From Acidobacteriota bacterium (GTDB taxonomy: Bacteria; Acidobacteriota; Vicinamibacteria; Vicinamibacterales; UBA8438), in contig WTGR01000124.1 of NCBI GenBank assembly GCA_011523485.1, positions 1-7,160 of the forward strand: a stretch of 7,160 nt of DNA, given 5' to 3'. Shown in pieces: positions 1 to 6,041 of this stretch. Under the pieces are notes generated by a model. That model was not told where the DNA came from. It made no database searches and worked only from the letters and a program-made list of their open reading frames with translations. The position numbers and the translations under genes were made by a program. How positions within the stretch are numbered: the first letter of the stretch is position 1; each line of letters starts with the position of its first letter.

Positions 1-29
1 GTCTTATGCCGCGAGAGACCACGGAATAA

Positions 30-818
30 TCAAATTATTTTGGCGAGAGTCCTAAGCACCGTGATGAGATCACCGCTGAATCGTCTCTCGGTGATCGGCT
101 CGGACGCCATCGTGGCTCCTGCCCAACGAACGAACTGAATCCAGGCGCCGGGGATCCAACGTAGGGGATCTCTGCCGAACAGCAACGCCCCCGCATTGGT
201 CGGGCAGCCGGCGGCCAAGTCATGGAACCGCAGCGACGCCATCTGTTCCTCGTCTGTCCGGTTGTTCTCCTCGATGACGGAACGCTCCACGGCCGCCGGC
301 AGATAGGTGACCAGAAACAGATCGGGGATGAGGTCGTTCATCGTGCAGCCCGTGCACGGCCGCAAGTCGAAGGTCCGCTGCAGCGCCGTTCGCTTCTCGA
401 TCAGGATCCGCTCTTCCTGCTGGTTCGCGCCACGGCGCGATGGACCTACCCGAATCCAGACCCTGCCCTTGTATCGCACGGGGGGGAGATCTGACGGCAG
501 GACCTCGACCACCGCCACCTCGCCCTCCGGCAACGAGTACTTCTGCACGGTCATCGCCGGCCGCGGTTCGATGTTGACGTTCGAACGGAGGTTGCCGAGA
601 CTCCGCAACAGCTCGTCGCCCACGATCAGACCGCCGACCCTTCCCTTGTCGTCCACCCCGACGATCAGATAGCCCGGCTGTCGGTGATCGGAAAAATCGT
701 TGGCGAACGCGCAGATCGCCTCTCCGAACTTGTCCGTCTTCGTCGTGGAGACGGTGAGCTCGACGCGGTCGGACTCATGGTCCGCAATCAAGGTGCGCAA
801 TTCGTCCGTCGTCAGCAT
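30..818 (-). CDS. AlbA_2 (Schlafen AlbA-like) domain protein, C-terminally truncated
   Basis: The 262-residue product opens with a helix and the ESDRVELTVS segment (about residues 15-24). An AlbA_2-type fold follows, with CAFAND near 36-41, GYLIVGVDD near 49-57 and GRVWIRVGP near 118-126. This is the putative DNA/nucleic-acid-binding domain seen in RecG-like 'divergent AAA-4' and Schlafen-related bacterial proteins; their exact role is mostly unknown. A second conserved block, GALLFGRDP to GAWIQFVRW (about 210-233), normally leads into a C-terminal ATPase-like and winged-helix region of 150 or more residues. Here the frame stops at TGA 30-32, soon after FSGDLITVL. Moving one base gives an open frame to the window edge, so a frameshift is possible. 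ATG at 816-818 has a modest AGGA upstream. The family assignment is from recognised motifs; a regulatory or defence-linked role is inference. Confidence 0.75.
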   Translation of the reverse strand: MLTTDELRTLIADHESDRVELTVSTTKTDKFGEAICAFANDFSDHRQPGYLIVGVDDKGRVGGLIVGDELLRSLGNLRSNVNIEPRPAMTVQKYSLPEGEVAVVEVLPSDLPPVRYKGRVWIRVGPSRRGANQQEERILIEKRTALQRTFDLRPCTGCTMNDLIPDLFLVTYLPAAVERSVIEENNRTDEEQMASLRFHDLAAGCPTNAGALLFGRDPLRWIPGAWIQFVRWAGATMASEPITERRFSGDLITVLRTLAKII

Positions 819-1001
819 GATCCTGCTCGTCTCCAGCGTACAACAGGGTTCCTTGCAGACGCTGGTCGCTCGCTCGGAGAACAGGCCTGGACGGCAGGGA
901 GCGAGTCACCTGGTGCTCAGGGAGCCGCGCAGGCGAACACCGTCGCCAGCGCCGGTACCCAGGCGACTCACATGAAGAGGCCAATCGCCGCCGGCAGGAC
1001 G

Positions 1002-2156
1002 TCACGCATCGACTTCGATGCCCTCCCGCGTCTCGGCGATCAACAGGTCGACCACGGCGCGCAACGCCTCTTCCTGCGAGTCGCCCTCCAGGCGGCGCAG
1101 ACGGAAGTGGTCGAGCTGCCGGTCGGCGCTGCTGCCGTCGTGGATGATCGTGAGGACGTGCTGCAACTCGTCCTCGCACCCGAGGTCGCGGGCGTCGTCG
1201 GCCAGTTCGTCGACGAGCCGGGCAGCGTAGTCCTGGATGTCCACGCGTCCGCCGCTGCCCCAGACGTTGCCGAGGAAAGCGAGCACGCCGTAGCGCTGGG
1301 CCAGCCAGCGATTCTCGGCGATGATCTCCGTAGGCGGATCGGGCGGCAGCAGACCTCGGCGGTCCAGTTGCAGCAGCCGGCGGACCAGCGACGCATAGAG
1401 CGCGACGAGGCTCACCGCATCGTCCAGACGCGGGCAGGTGTCGCAGATTCGCATCTCCACCGTCGGGTAGTCCTGAGAAGGCCGGACGTCCCACCAGAGT
1501 TCGCTGCCGCTCTCGATGAACTCCATCCGCCGGTAGGCCGCCACGATGCGCTCGTAGTCCGCCCGCGACAGCAACGGACCGGGCATGCTCGTTCGCGGCA
1601 GCGCACCCATGATGCTCAACCGGCAGGACTTGAACCCGGTCTCGCGGCCCGCGTGGAAGGGCGACGATGTCGACAGCGCGTGCGCCAGCGGCAGGTAACG
1701 CCGGGTCGCGGTCATGACCCGGATGCGCGAATCGGCGTCACCGAAGCCCGCGTGGACGTGCATGCCGCCGACGATCAGCCGCCGCACGCTCTCCTGGAAC
1801 GTGACGGCGAAGCGCTCGTACCGCTCGCGGGGCGTGATGAGCTGCGACTGCCACGCGGCGAACGGATGGCTCGACGCGGCCATCACCGCCACCCCGTGCT
1901 TCGCGGCCGACTCGATGACCAGCCGGCGGGTCTCCCGCAGCGCCGCGCGCGCCTCGGCCACCGACCCGCAGACCTTCGTGCTGGTCTCGATCTGCGACCG
2001 GAGCGCCTCGTGCACGACCTTGTGCGGTCCGCGCTGCTGCTCGCACGCCGCGAAGATGTCCGGGGCGGGATCGGACACCAGGTCACGTGTTTCCGGGTCG
2101 ACGAGGAAGAACTCCTCCTCGACGCCAAGCGTGATGGCGAGGTCGGGTTCGCTCAT
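1002..2156 (-). CDS. ybdK: YbdK-family carboxylate-amine ligase (glutamate-cysteine ligase type 2 fold)
   Basis: The 384-residue product has the usual length for the GCS2/YbdK family of cytoplasmic ATP-dependent carboxylate-amine ligases. E. coli YbdK has weak glutamate-cysteine ligase activity, and the true substrate of most homologues is unknown. Visible motifs are GVEEEFFLVD (11-20, the acidic metal/ATP-binding start), SQIET (54-58), GMHVHAG (131-137), FKSCRLSIMGALPRT (175-189), ELWWDVRP (219-226) and TVEMRICD (232-239). All lie in the expected order with no break, so the enzyme is probably intact. ATG 2154-2156 is chosen because GVEEEF starts 10 residues in, as is normal, and a GAGGG lies about 10 nt upstream. 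It is divergent from the coiled-coil gene and 183 bp upstream of the AlbA_2 gene on the same strand. A shared operon is possible but unsupported. Family call is sure; substrate is not. Confidence 0.93.
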   Translation of the reverse strand: MSEPDLAITLGVEEEFFLVDPETRDLVSDPAPDIFAACEQQRGPHKVVHEALRSQIETSTKVCGSVAEARAALRETRRLVIESAAKHGVAVMAASSHPFAAWQSQLITPRERYERFAVTFQESVRRLIVGGMHVHAGFGDADSRIRVMTATRRYLPLAHALSTSSPFHAGRETGFKSCRLSIMGALPRTSMPGPLLSRADYERIVAAYRRMEFIESGSELWWDVRPSQDYPTVEMRICDTCPRLDDAVSLVALYASLVRRLLQLDRRGLLPPDPPTEIIAENRWLAQRYGVLAFLGNVWGSGGRVDIQDYAARLVDELADDARDLGCEDELQHVLTIIHDGSSADRQLDHFRLRRLEGDSQEEALRAVVDLLIAETREGIEVDA

Positions 2157-2191
2157 GGGCCGGATTCCCTCAGCCGTCGGTCTCTCGTGTC

Positions 2192-2197
2192 AGTGTA
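2192..2197 (-). promoter_or_regulatory. Possible -10 box for the ybdK-like gene
   Basis: Read on the minus strand this is TACACT, matching the TAnnnT form of a -10 box. It would place transcription start near 2185 and give a leader of roughly 28 nt containing the GAGGG ribosome-binding site. I see no convincing -35 at the usual distance, so this is a weak prediction. Confidence 0.3.
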
Positions 2198-2265
2198 GCA
2201 GCGATGAGAGAAACGTCCCCGGGCAGGACGCCGCGTAGCGCCAAGGCAACGTCCCGCCGGTGTGG

Positions 2266-2271
2266 TACGCT
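2266..2271 (+). promoter_or_regulatory. Possible -10 box giving a leaderless coiled-coil gene mRNA
   Basis: TACGCT fits TAnnnT and ends six bases before the ATG at 2278. Initiation about seven bases downstream would fall on the A of that ATG. No good Shine-Dalgarno precedes this ATG, which suits leaderless translation. No clear -35 is visible. This is inferred from spacing alone. Confidence 0.35.
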
Positions 2272-2277
2272 GGGTCG

Positions 2278-2601
2278 ATGGGTGATCTGTTCCGGCTGTT
2301 GGCGCTTGACGGTCCCGTCGCAGGTGCCGGCGTGCTGGTCGCCCTGGCATGGCTGATCGTCAGGGTGGAGTCCACCAGGTCGGAGAACGCCGCCGCCCAC
2401 GCGGCAATCACCAGGAACATCGACGGCGTCAAGGCGCAGATGTCCCGCGACATCGACGGCGTCAAGGCGCAGATGTCCCGCGACATCGACGGTCTCCAGC
2501 AGCAGATCGACGGCGTCAAGCAGGATGTCCGGGACGTCAAGCAGGATGTCCGGATGCTGACCGCGCACCTGCTGGACCGGAAGACCGACGCCCGCGAATG
2601 A
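2278..2601 (+). CDS. Small single-pass membrane protein with hendecad/heptad coiled coil
   Basis: I do not recognise a named family. The 107-residue product has a short N-terminus and a hydrophobic segment at about residues 13-29 (VAGAGVLVALAWLIVRV). The rest is charged and heptad-like. From I48 the sequence runs in two identical 11-residue units (IDGVKAQMSRD), then in 7-residue steps at I70, I77, V84, V91 and L98. This pattern predicts a long left-to-right-handed transition in an oligomeric coiled coil. Such membrane-anchored coiled coils can act as scaffolds or stators, but no function can be assigned here. ATG 2278 is preferred over the in-frame GTG at 2260, which adds six residues and has no better ribosome-binding site. 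It is divergent from the ybdK-like gene and convergent with csb2, so it belongs to neither unit. Confidence 0.7.
   Translation: MGDLFRLLALDGPVAGAGVLVALAWLIVRVESTRSENAAAHAAITRNIDGVKAQMSRDIDGVKAQMSRDIDGLQQQIDGVKQDVRDVKQDVRMLTAHLLDRKTDARE
2419..2492 (+). repeat. Exact 33-bp tandem repeat inside the coiled-coil gene
   Basis: Two identical 33-bp units (2419-2451 and 2452-2484) are followed by 8 bp of a third copy. The period is a multiple of three, so each unit adds 11 residues (IDGVKAQMSRD) without breaking the frame. Complete identity, including third codon positions, points to a recent duplication. Confidence 0.95.
2515..2553 (+). repeat. 21-bp tandem repeat inside the coiled-coil gene
   Basis: The 18-mer GTCAAGCAGGATGTCCGG occurs at 2515-2532 and again at 2536-2553, a period of 21 bp. 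It encodes consecutive VKQDVR heptads. It is a second duplication with a different period from the neighbouring 33-bp repeat, and matches the change from 11- to 7-residue coiled-coil phasing. Confidence 0.93.
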
Positions 2602-2606
2602 GCGGC

Positions 2607-2625
2607 GGCTCGCCCTCGGCGGGCC
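2607..2625 (+). terminator. GC-rich hairpin between convergent genes
   Basis: An 8-bp stem (2607-2614 with 2618-2625, one G-U pair in the plus-strand RNA) has a 3-nt loop. It sits just after the coiled-coil stop codon and before the csb2 stop codon. No U-tract follows, so intrinsic termination is only possible, and would work better in the plus direction. Confidence 0.3.
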
Positions 2626-2628
2626 CGA

Positions 2629-4197
2629 TCACGCAGTGTTCGCGTCGTCCACACCGACGAACAAGCCGATGCCGAAGTGCGACGAATGGCCGAGCGCAAT
2701 TGGACCACGAACAGGAGTGCTGAACACGAGCAACACGTGATATCCACGCCTCTCGGTGTTAGTGGAGTCATCTCGATTATGTCGCGGCCCATGCACTCGA
2801 GTCCATTCAGAGGCTTGATTGTCCACCCTGACCGTCAGGCCAGCCGTGTCGTATCCCTGCCGCTCCAGTTCGACTCGAAGTTGCTCTTCGGGCGATTCCC
2901 CCGCCTTTGGTCGACCCCTCCTGTCGTACACGTGACGCGGTGGGACGTAGGGCGTCACGGTCTTCCAGCAGCCATAAGCTCGGTCTCCAAAACCGGCCGG
3001 AGGCGGGACCTGCGAATCGAGAGGCACGAGCCGCACGGTCCACGGATCCCTTGCACCCGCCCTACCGAAGGAGAGCTGAAGCTCCTGTTCGGCGGCCTTC
3101 AAGATGGCACGTTGCTCATGGTCGGAGAATGGCTGATCGCGCCAGACAAGCAATCTTGCCGCCTTGCGTGTCTCAGGGTCGAAGAGAATACCGAATCTGG
3201 CATGCGGATGCCGACGATCTCGCAACGGTGATCCGTCGGCCTCCTTACCGGTGAGAAGACGCGCCGCCACCCGCCGGGCCGCGTCGGCTCGCCGCCAACT
3301 GCCCGCAAGGAACTCACGGATCACTCTTCCCCGGAAGCGTTGCGTAAGGACAACGACGGCTTTCCTCGGCGGGCTGACTCGGGTACCGATGCCGAACTGA
3401 ATGACTCGCGGCGACTCCCGCATTCGCGGCGCAGAACGCGGCATCCTAATCGGCGGTCTGACGGGACGCTTGGCGTGCAGCCAACACGCTCCCGGCGGGA
3501 CGGTCGAGTTCGCCACCGACGGATCGTCCGTAACCGCCTGCACCTGCTCCAGCGTCGCTTCTGCCGTCGGCGCGAGTACCGGGACCGACCCCGATGAAGG
3601 CCTCTGCTCCAGGGGGCAGTTCACGTGCACGTCTGCCGGGAGTTTCTCGACACGCTGGATTTCGGTGATCGCCTCCGCACGTCCGAAATAGGTCATCCGC
3701 GCCAGACTGGCATCGAGCCAGTCAAGCAGACCTTCCGACCATGCTTCGCCGTCCATGACCCACCACAGTGCACCGGTATCGTCGGCGTCCATCCCGACGC
3801 TTCCGACCACCCGGAAATTGTCGCGCGCCAACGTGGACCGGTACGTCTTCTCGCCGGGGATGTTCACTCGTCGGCCCTTCACCGTCTTCGTTCGACTTGG
3901 CGGATCCCACTCGAACGTCGCTGGTTGGTACTGTCGAAGTCCCGGGCCTCGCCAAGTGAACGCCGGCAGATGCCAACCGACCGCACCTGTGGAGAATGCC
4001 CGGACCAACGATTCGCGCCATGCATGACACCGAACGCCGCGTTCCCGCTCGAACTGGTGAGACCTCGCCAGAATGGCGCGAAGCAACCGCCATGGACTGG
4101 GCGGCCACTCCCCGTGGGGGTCCTCGAACGGGAAGGTTCGCCACGGATTCGCGTGGAATCTCCCAAGTGGGAACGTCTGGCGAAGAATCACTCGCAT
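2629..4197 (-). CDS. csb2: Csb2, type I-G (I-U) CRISPR Cascade subunit (Cas5-Cas6-like)
   Basis: The 522-residue product has the hallmark start of Csb2: FPLGRFHANPW (9-19) followed by EWPPSPWRLLRA (30-41), a RAMP/Cas5-like opening. The C-terminal half carries HPHARFGILFD (330-340), WKTVTPYVPPRH (411-422) with EEQLRVEL (437-444) after it, and a final glycine-rich GPIALGHSSHFGIGLF (498-513) typical of the Cas6-like end. In type I-G systems this protein takes the combined Cas5/Cas6 role: crRNA processing and 5'-handle binding in the effector complex. Length is normal and no stop or frameshift is seen. ATG 4195-4197 is chosen over the preceding TTG 4198-4200; it follows the csb1 stop by 11 nt, showing an operon pair. 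With csb1 broken and its upstream promoter cut off, it is probably unexpressed or non-functional here. Confidence 0.92.
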   Translation of the reverse strand: MRVILRQTFPLGRFHANPWRTFPFEDPHGEWPPSPWRLLRAILARSHQFERERGVRCHAWRESLVRAFSTGAVGWHLPAFTWRGPGLRQYQPATFEWDPPSRTKTVKGRRVNIPGEKTYRSTLARDNFRVVGSVGMDADDTGALWWVMDGEAWSEGLLDWLDASLARMTYFGRAEAITEIQRVEKLPADVHVNCPLEQRPSSGSVPVLAPTAEATLEQVQAVTDDPSVANSTVPPGACWLHAKRPVRPPIRMPRSAPRMRESPRVIQFGIGTRVSPPRKAVVVLTQRFRGRVIREFLAGSWRRADAARRVAARLLTGKEADGSPLRDRRHPHARFGILFDPETRKAARLLVWRDQPFSDHEQRAILKAAEQELQLSFGRAGARDPWTVRLVPLDSQVPPPAGFGDRAYGCWKTVTPYVPPRHVYDRRGRPKAGESPEEQLRVELERQGYDTAGLTVRVDNQASEWTRVHGPRHNRDDSTNTERRGYHVLLVFSTPVRGPIALGHSSHFGIGLFVGVDDANTA

Positions 4198-4208
4198 CAA
4201 GCGTCTCG

Positions 4209-4826
4209 TCAGTCTTCAGCGTCCTCTTCGTCGTCGGTGTCGGAGTCCTTTTCCTTCTCATCGACACCGGCGCGAAACAGTTCGTCGGCCGGCCAATAGA
4301 CCTTCGTCACCGGCGGACCGTCGATGCCAGCACGCTTGATGGCCGCCGCAATGTCGATGGCAGGCGGATCGACAGGTTTCTCACGGCCTCGCATACGAAG
4401 TTCGTGGAGTTCGAGGTCGCAGTTGGTTCTATACCGGAATGGTCCTCGCAGGAGACGCTCGATCTTCCACAGCGCGAGAGCCAGAAGGAATTCCTTCTGC
4501 TCATCGCTCAAGCCGCGACCTCCCCGACCGAACGACCGGAGCAACGCCAGGTCGACGACGAACGTAGCGATGATTTCGCTGGCGGTCTCCTCGTCGACAG
4601 AGAAAATCGGTTGACCCGAGGACGTCTTCCCCAGCCTGTCGAACTTGACGCCGGAACTGCGGATCCGGGAAGCGTCGATAGCCTCGAGATGCGCCGTCAG
4701 CATCCTCGGCAGCTTGATCCCCATGGCAGGAAAGAGCACGCCGTGAACGAGGGAGTTGGGATCGTAGCGAGAGATCGTCTTGAAGACGTCCCACCACTGC
4801 TCCGGAAGCGGATGTGACTCCTTGCC
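4209..4826 (-). pseudogene. csb1: csb1 (Cas7-like, type I-G) C-terminal remnant, 5' part lost to an insertion
   Basis: About 205 C-terminal residues of Csb1 remain. The frame is open upstream of the first plausible start (GTG 4737-4739): it reads HPLPEQWWDVF and SRYDPNSLVHGVLFPAMG straight through that position, which are conserved family positions, so the GTG is internal. Further on are SSGVKFDRLG, VVDLALLRSFG, LLALALWKIERLL and RYRTNCDLE, the last corresponding to the usual LRLRTACDL motif. The product ends in an acidic tail (DSDTDDEEDAED). Csb1 forms the crRNA-binding backbone of the type I-G effector. The N-terminal third or more is missing because an ISKra4-type element lies immediately upstream. 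The same frame meets TAG 4893-4895, the transposase stop. The boundary at 4826 is estimated and could lie up to about 4890. Loss of function is very likely. Confidence 0.85.
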
Positions 4827-5864
4827 GGGTGCGGCTCTTTTTCGTCGGCGGTCCAGAAAGGCCCATGGGGTTCTGCGAGCGGCATGAAGGAGCTACTTGA
4901 CCCGTCGAAGGCGGGGTGAGGCGGGCGATGGGGGCGGCTCGGTGACCGGCGGCGGAGTTCGGTCAGCGTAGCGCTGGGCGTGGTTGCGGTCGTACTCGCG
5001 CGCTTCGTGGAATTTCCAGTACGCATCGAAGTCGCCGCTGGCGCGCAATGCCCTCAGCTTCAGCACCGCCTCGGCGCCCACCAGCCGCCAGCGGGCGCCG
5101 GTCAAGTCCATCCGGTCGCGGACCAGGTGCCGGCACGCCCCTTCGATCACGCCGGTGGCGATGGGATAGCCCGCCGCGAGGTAGCGGTCGTAATGCAGAT
5201 ACGGCGCGTACTTCAGCAGGTAGTCGGCGCACGTATCGACCGGTTTGCGGGTGTCGCTCGGCAAGCCGGCGACGGTCGCCGCACGCCGCATCGCCGCCGC
5301 CACCCGGCGGGCCTTGCCCTCGAGAATGCTCTGCACGCGCGTCCAGGCCCAATGCGCCGCGTCGGGGCTCCCCTCGCGATGGAACACGTGCGCTGCTTTC
5401 CAGACATACTCGACCACGTGGATGATGTCGAGGATCACGGTCACGTCCACGCCGTAGGCGGCGGCGCCCGCTTCGACGAGGTCGAGCTGCGTCTCGGCCC
5501 CGTCGACGAGTACGACCCAGCGCTTGACGCGCTGTGGGTCGTGGCGCTCGGCTTCCAGCATCGCCTCGGCGATCACCTCCGCCGGCTCGTGTTCGAGGCT
5601 CGCCCAGACCCGTTTGGCCACCGGGCGAGGCCGTACCGTCAGGGTCTTGGCCTTCTTGGTCTTGCTGGTCTGGTCCCCCGGCTGTCGGGGCATCAGGTTC
5701 TGCAGAAACTCCTCCGGGCTGCGCACGAACGGGGCCACCGCGTAGACGGCGGCCACCGTCGCCATGCGCTTGGCGTGCTTCTTCTCGCCCGGCTTCAGGC
5801 GCTGGAACGGGGAGAGCTGCTCGCGTTGCTGCCGACGCCGCTCGGCCGCCTGGAGTTGCCCCAG
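4827..5864 (-). mobile_element. ISKra4-family insertion sequence remnant inside csb1
   Basis: The element is defined by its truncated transposase and by where homology to csb1 resumes. Its right end is probably near 4827, where the plus strand reads GGGTGCGGCTCTTTTT. That resembles an IS terminus as I remember this family, but I cannot confirm it without the other end. The left end and the first part of the transposase gene are missing; a different repeat cluster starts at 5865. No target-site duplication can be tested because only one border is present. Confidence 0.65.
4893..5864 (-). pseudogene. ISKra4-family transposase, N-terminally truncated
   Basis: The open frame gives 290 residues from ATG 5763-5765, and homology continues upstream in frame (KPGEKKHAKRMATVAAVY) until TAG 5865-5867. 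Intact ISKra4-family transposases are clearly longer, so the N-terminal domain and probably the first catalytic aspartate are lost. Retained features, numbered from ATG 5765, are VLVDGAETQ (D88), ILDIIHVVEYVW (D113 and H116) and TGVIEGACRHLV (E208). RMDLTGARW, LRALRASGDFDAYWKFH and RNHAQRYAD follow. The C-terminus ends naturally in LRRVK. Homology stops at the edge of the recombinase-site repeats, so a second insertion or deletion removed the 5' part. It should be inactive. Family call is from memory of these conserved blocks. Confidence 0.85.
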
Positions 5865-5884
5865 CTATGCGGAGCTCCGCATAG
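5865..5884. repeat. Perfect 20-bp palindrome of the CTATGCGGAG word
   Basis: CTATGCGGAGCTCCGCATAG equals its own reverse complement. It consists of one forward and one reverse copy of the 10-bp word with no spacer. It lies at the exact point where the transposase frame ends (TAG 5865-5867 is inside it), so it marks the junction between the two mobile elements. Confidence 0.97.
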
Positions 5885-5900
5885 TCGGGGCTATGCGGAG
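5875..5900. other. Candidate tyrosine-recombinase core site
   Basis: Two perfect 10-bp inverted arms, CTCCGCATAG at 5875-5884 and CTATGCGGAG at 5891-5900, flank the 6-bp spacer TCGGGG at 5885-5890. Paired recombinase-binding arms around a 6-8 bp crossover region are the known layout of tyrosine-recombinase sites such as dif and lox. The site lies about 140 bp upstream of the first recombinase gene. Use as an attachment site is inference. Confidence 0.6.
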
Positions 5901-5924
5901 TTCGGGACTATGCGGAGTTGCTCC
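5891..5924 (+). repeat. 17-bp direct repeat of the recombinase-site word
   Basis: CTATGCGGAGTT occurs at 5891-5902 and again at 5908-5919, a step of 17 bp. These are the third and fourth copies of the 10-bp word. The second copy is a half-site with no inverted partner, so it may be an accessory recombinase-binding site. Confidence 0.85.
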
Positions 5925-5970
5925 GGGTTCCGCTTGCTCAAGTACCTGTAGAACCAATGATTTGCGTCAG

Positions 5971-5998
5971 TTGATCGGTCCCCGAGACTTCGCATAGT
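5971..5998 (+). promoter_or_regulatory. Possible promoter of the recombinase genes
   Basis: TTGATC (5971-5976) and CATAGT (5993-5998) are separated by 16 bp, each matching the sigma-70 consensus at four of six positions. Transcription would start near 6005, about 37 nt before the first start codon. The -10 box lies inside the half-site at 5988-6003, so recombinase binding there could repress its own gene. Confidence 0.4.
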
Positions 5999-6003
5999 CG
6001 GGA
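5988..6003. repeat. Second copy of recombinase left arm plus spacer (half-site)
   Basis: CTTCGCATAGTCGGGA matches 5875-5890 at 14 of 16 positions, covering one arm and the 6-bp spacer in the same orientation. The expected inverted right arm is absent (TGCTCTG follows). A shared arm and spacer with a different right flank is what a site next to an element border could look like. Confidence 0.75.
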
Positions 6004-6010
6004 TGCTCTG

Positions 6011-6029
6011 TCCGGCCTGATTGGCCGGA
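6011..6029 (+). promoter_or_regulatory. Hairpin abutting the recombinase Shine-Dalgarno
   Basis: TCCGGCC at 6011-6017 and GGCCGGA at 6023-6029 are perfect 7-bp inverted arms around TGATT. The last arm base is the first base of the AAAGGAG ribosome-binding site (6029-6035). The structure could tune translation of the first recombinase or bind a protein as DNA; neither is shown. Confidence 0.6.
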
Positions 6030-6041
6030 AAGGAGCATTCC

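Noticed and set aside
903..969. Imperfect inverted repeat GAGTCACCTGG / CCAGGCGACTC between the ybdK-like and AlbA_2 genes
   Set aside because: Arms match at 10 of 11 positions with a 45-bp loop. In a 183-bp GC-rich gap this could easily be chance, and no terminator or operator logic is seen.
684..2198. 504-residue plus-strand open frame
   Set aside because: It is antisense to the clearly conserved YbdK-type gene, has the Arg/Ala/Val-rich composition of a GC-driven mirror frame and no recognisable domain.
2190..2792. 200-residue minus-strand open frame across the coiled-coil gene
   Set aside because: It overlaps both the csb2 3' end and the repeat-built coiled-coil gene in antisense; its Arg/Ser/Thr-rich repeats are just the complement of the 33-bp units.
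3996..4817. 273-residue plus-strand open frame
   Set aside because: It is antisense to csb1 and csb2, which have clear family motifs.
4980..5951. 323-residue plus-strand open frame
   Set aside because: It lies antisense to the transposase, whose conserved motifs are unmistakable, and runs into the repeat cluster without a domain of its own.
5865..6003. CRISPR array
   Set aside because: A cas remnant is nearby, but the repeated word is only 10 bp, changes orientation, and has spacings of 0, 6, 7 and 70 bp. This fits recombinase sites, not a CRISPR.
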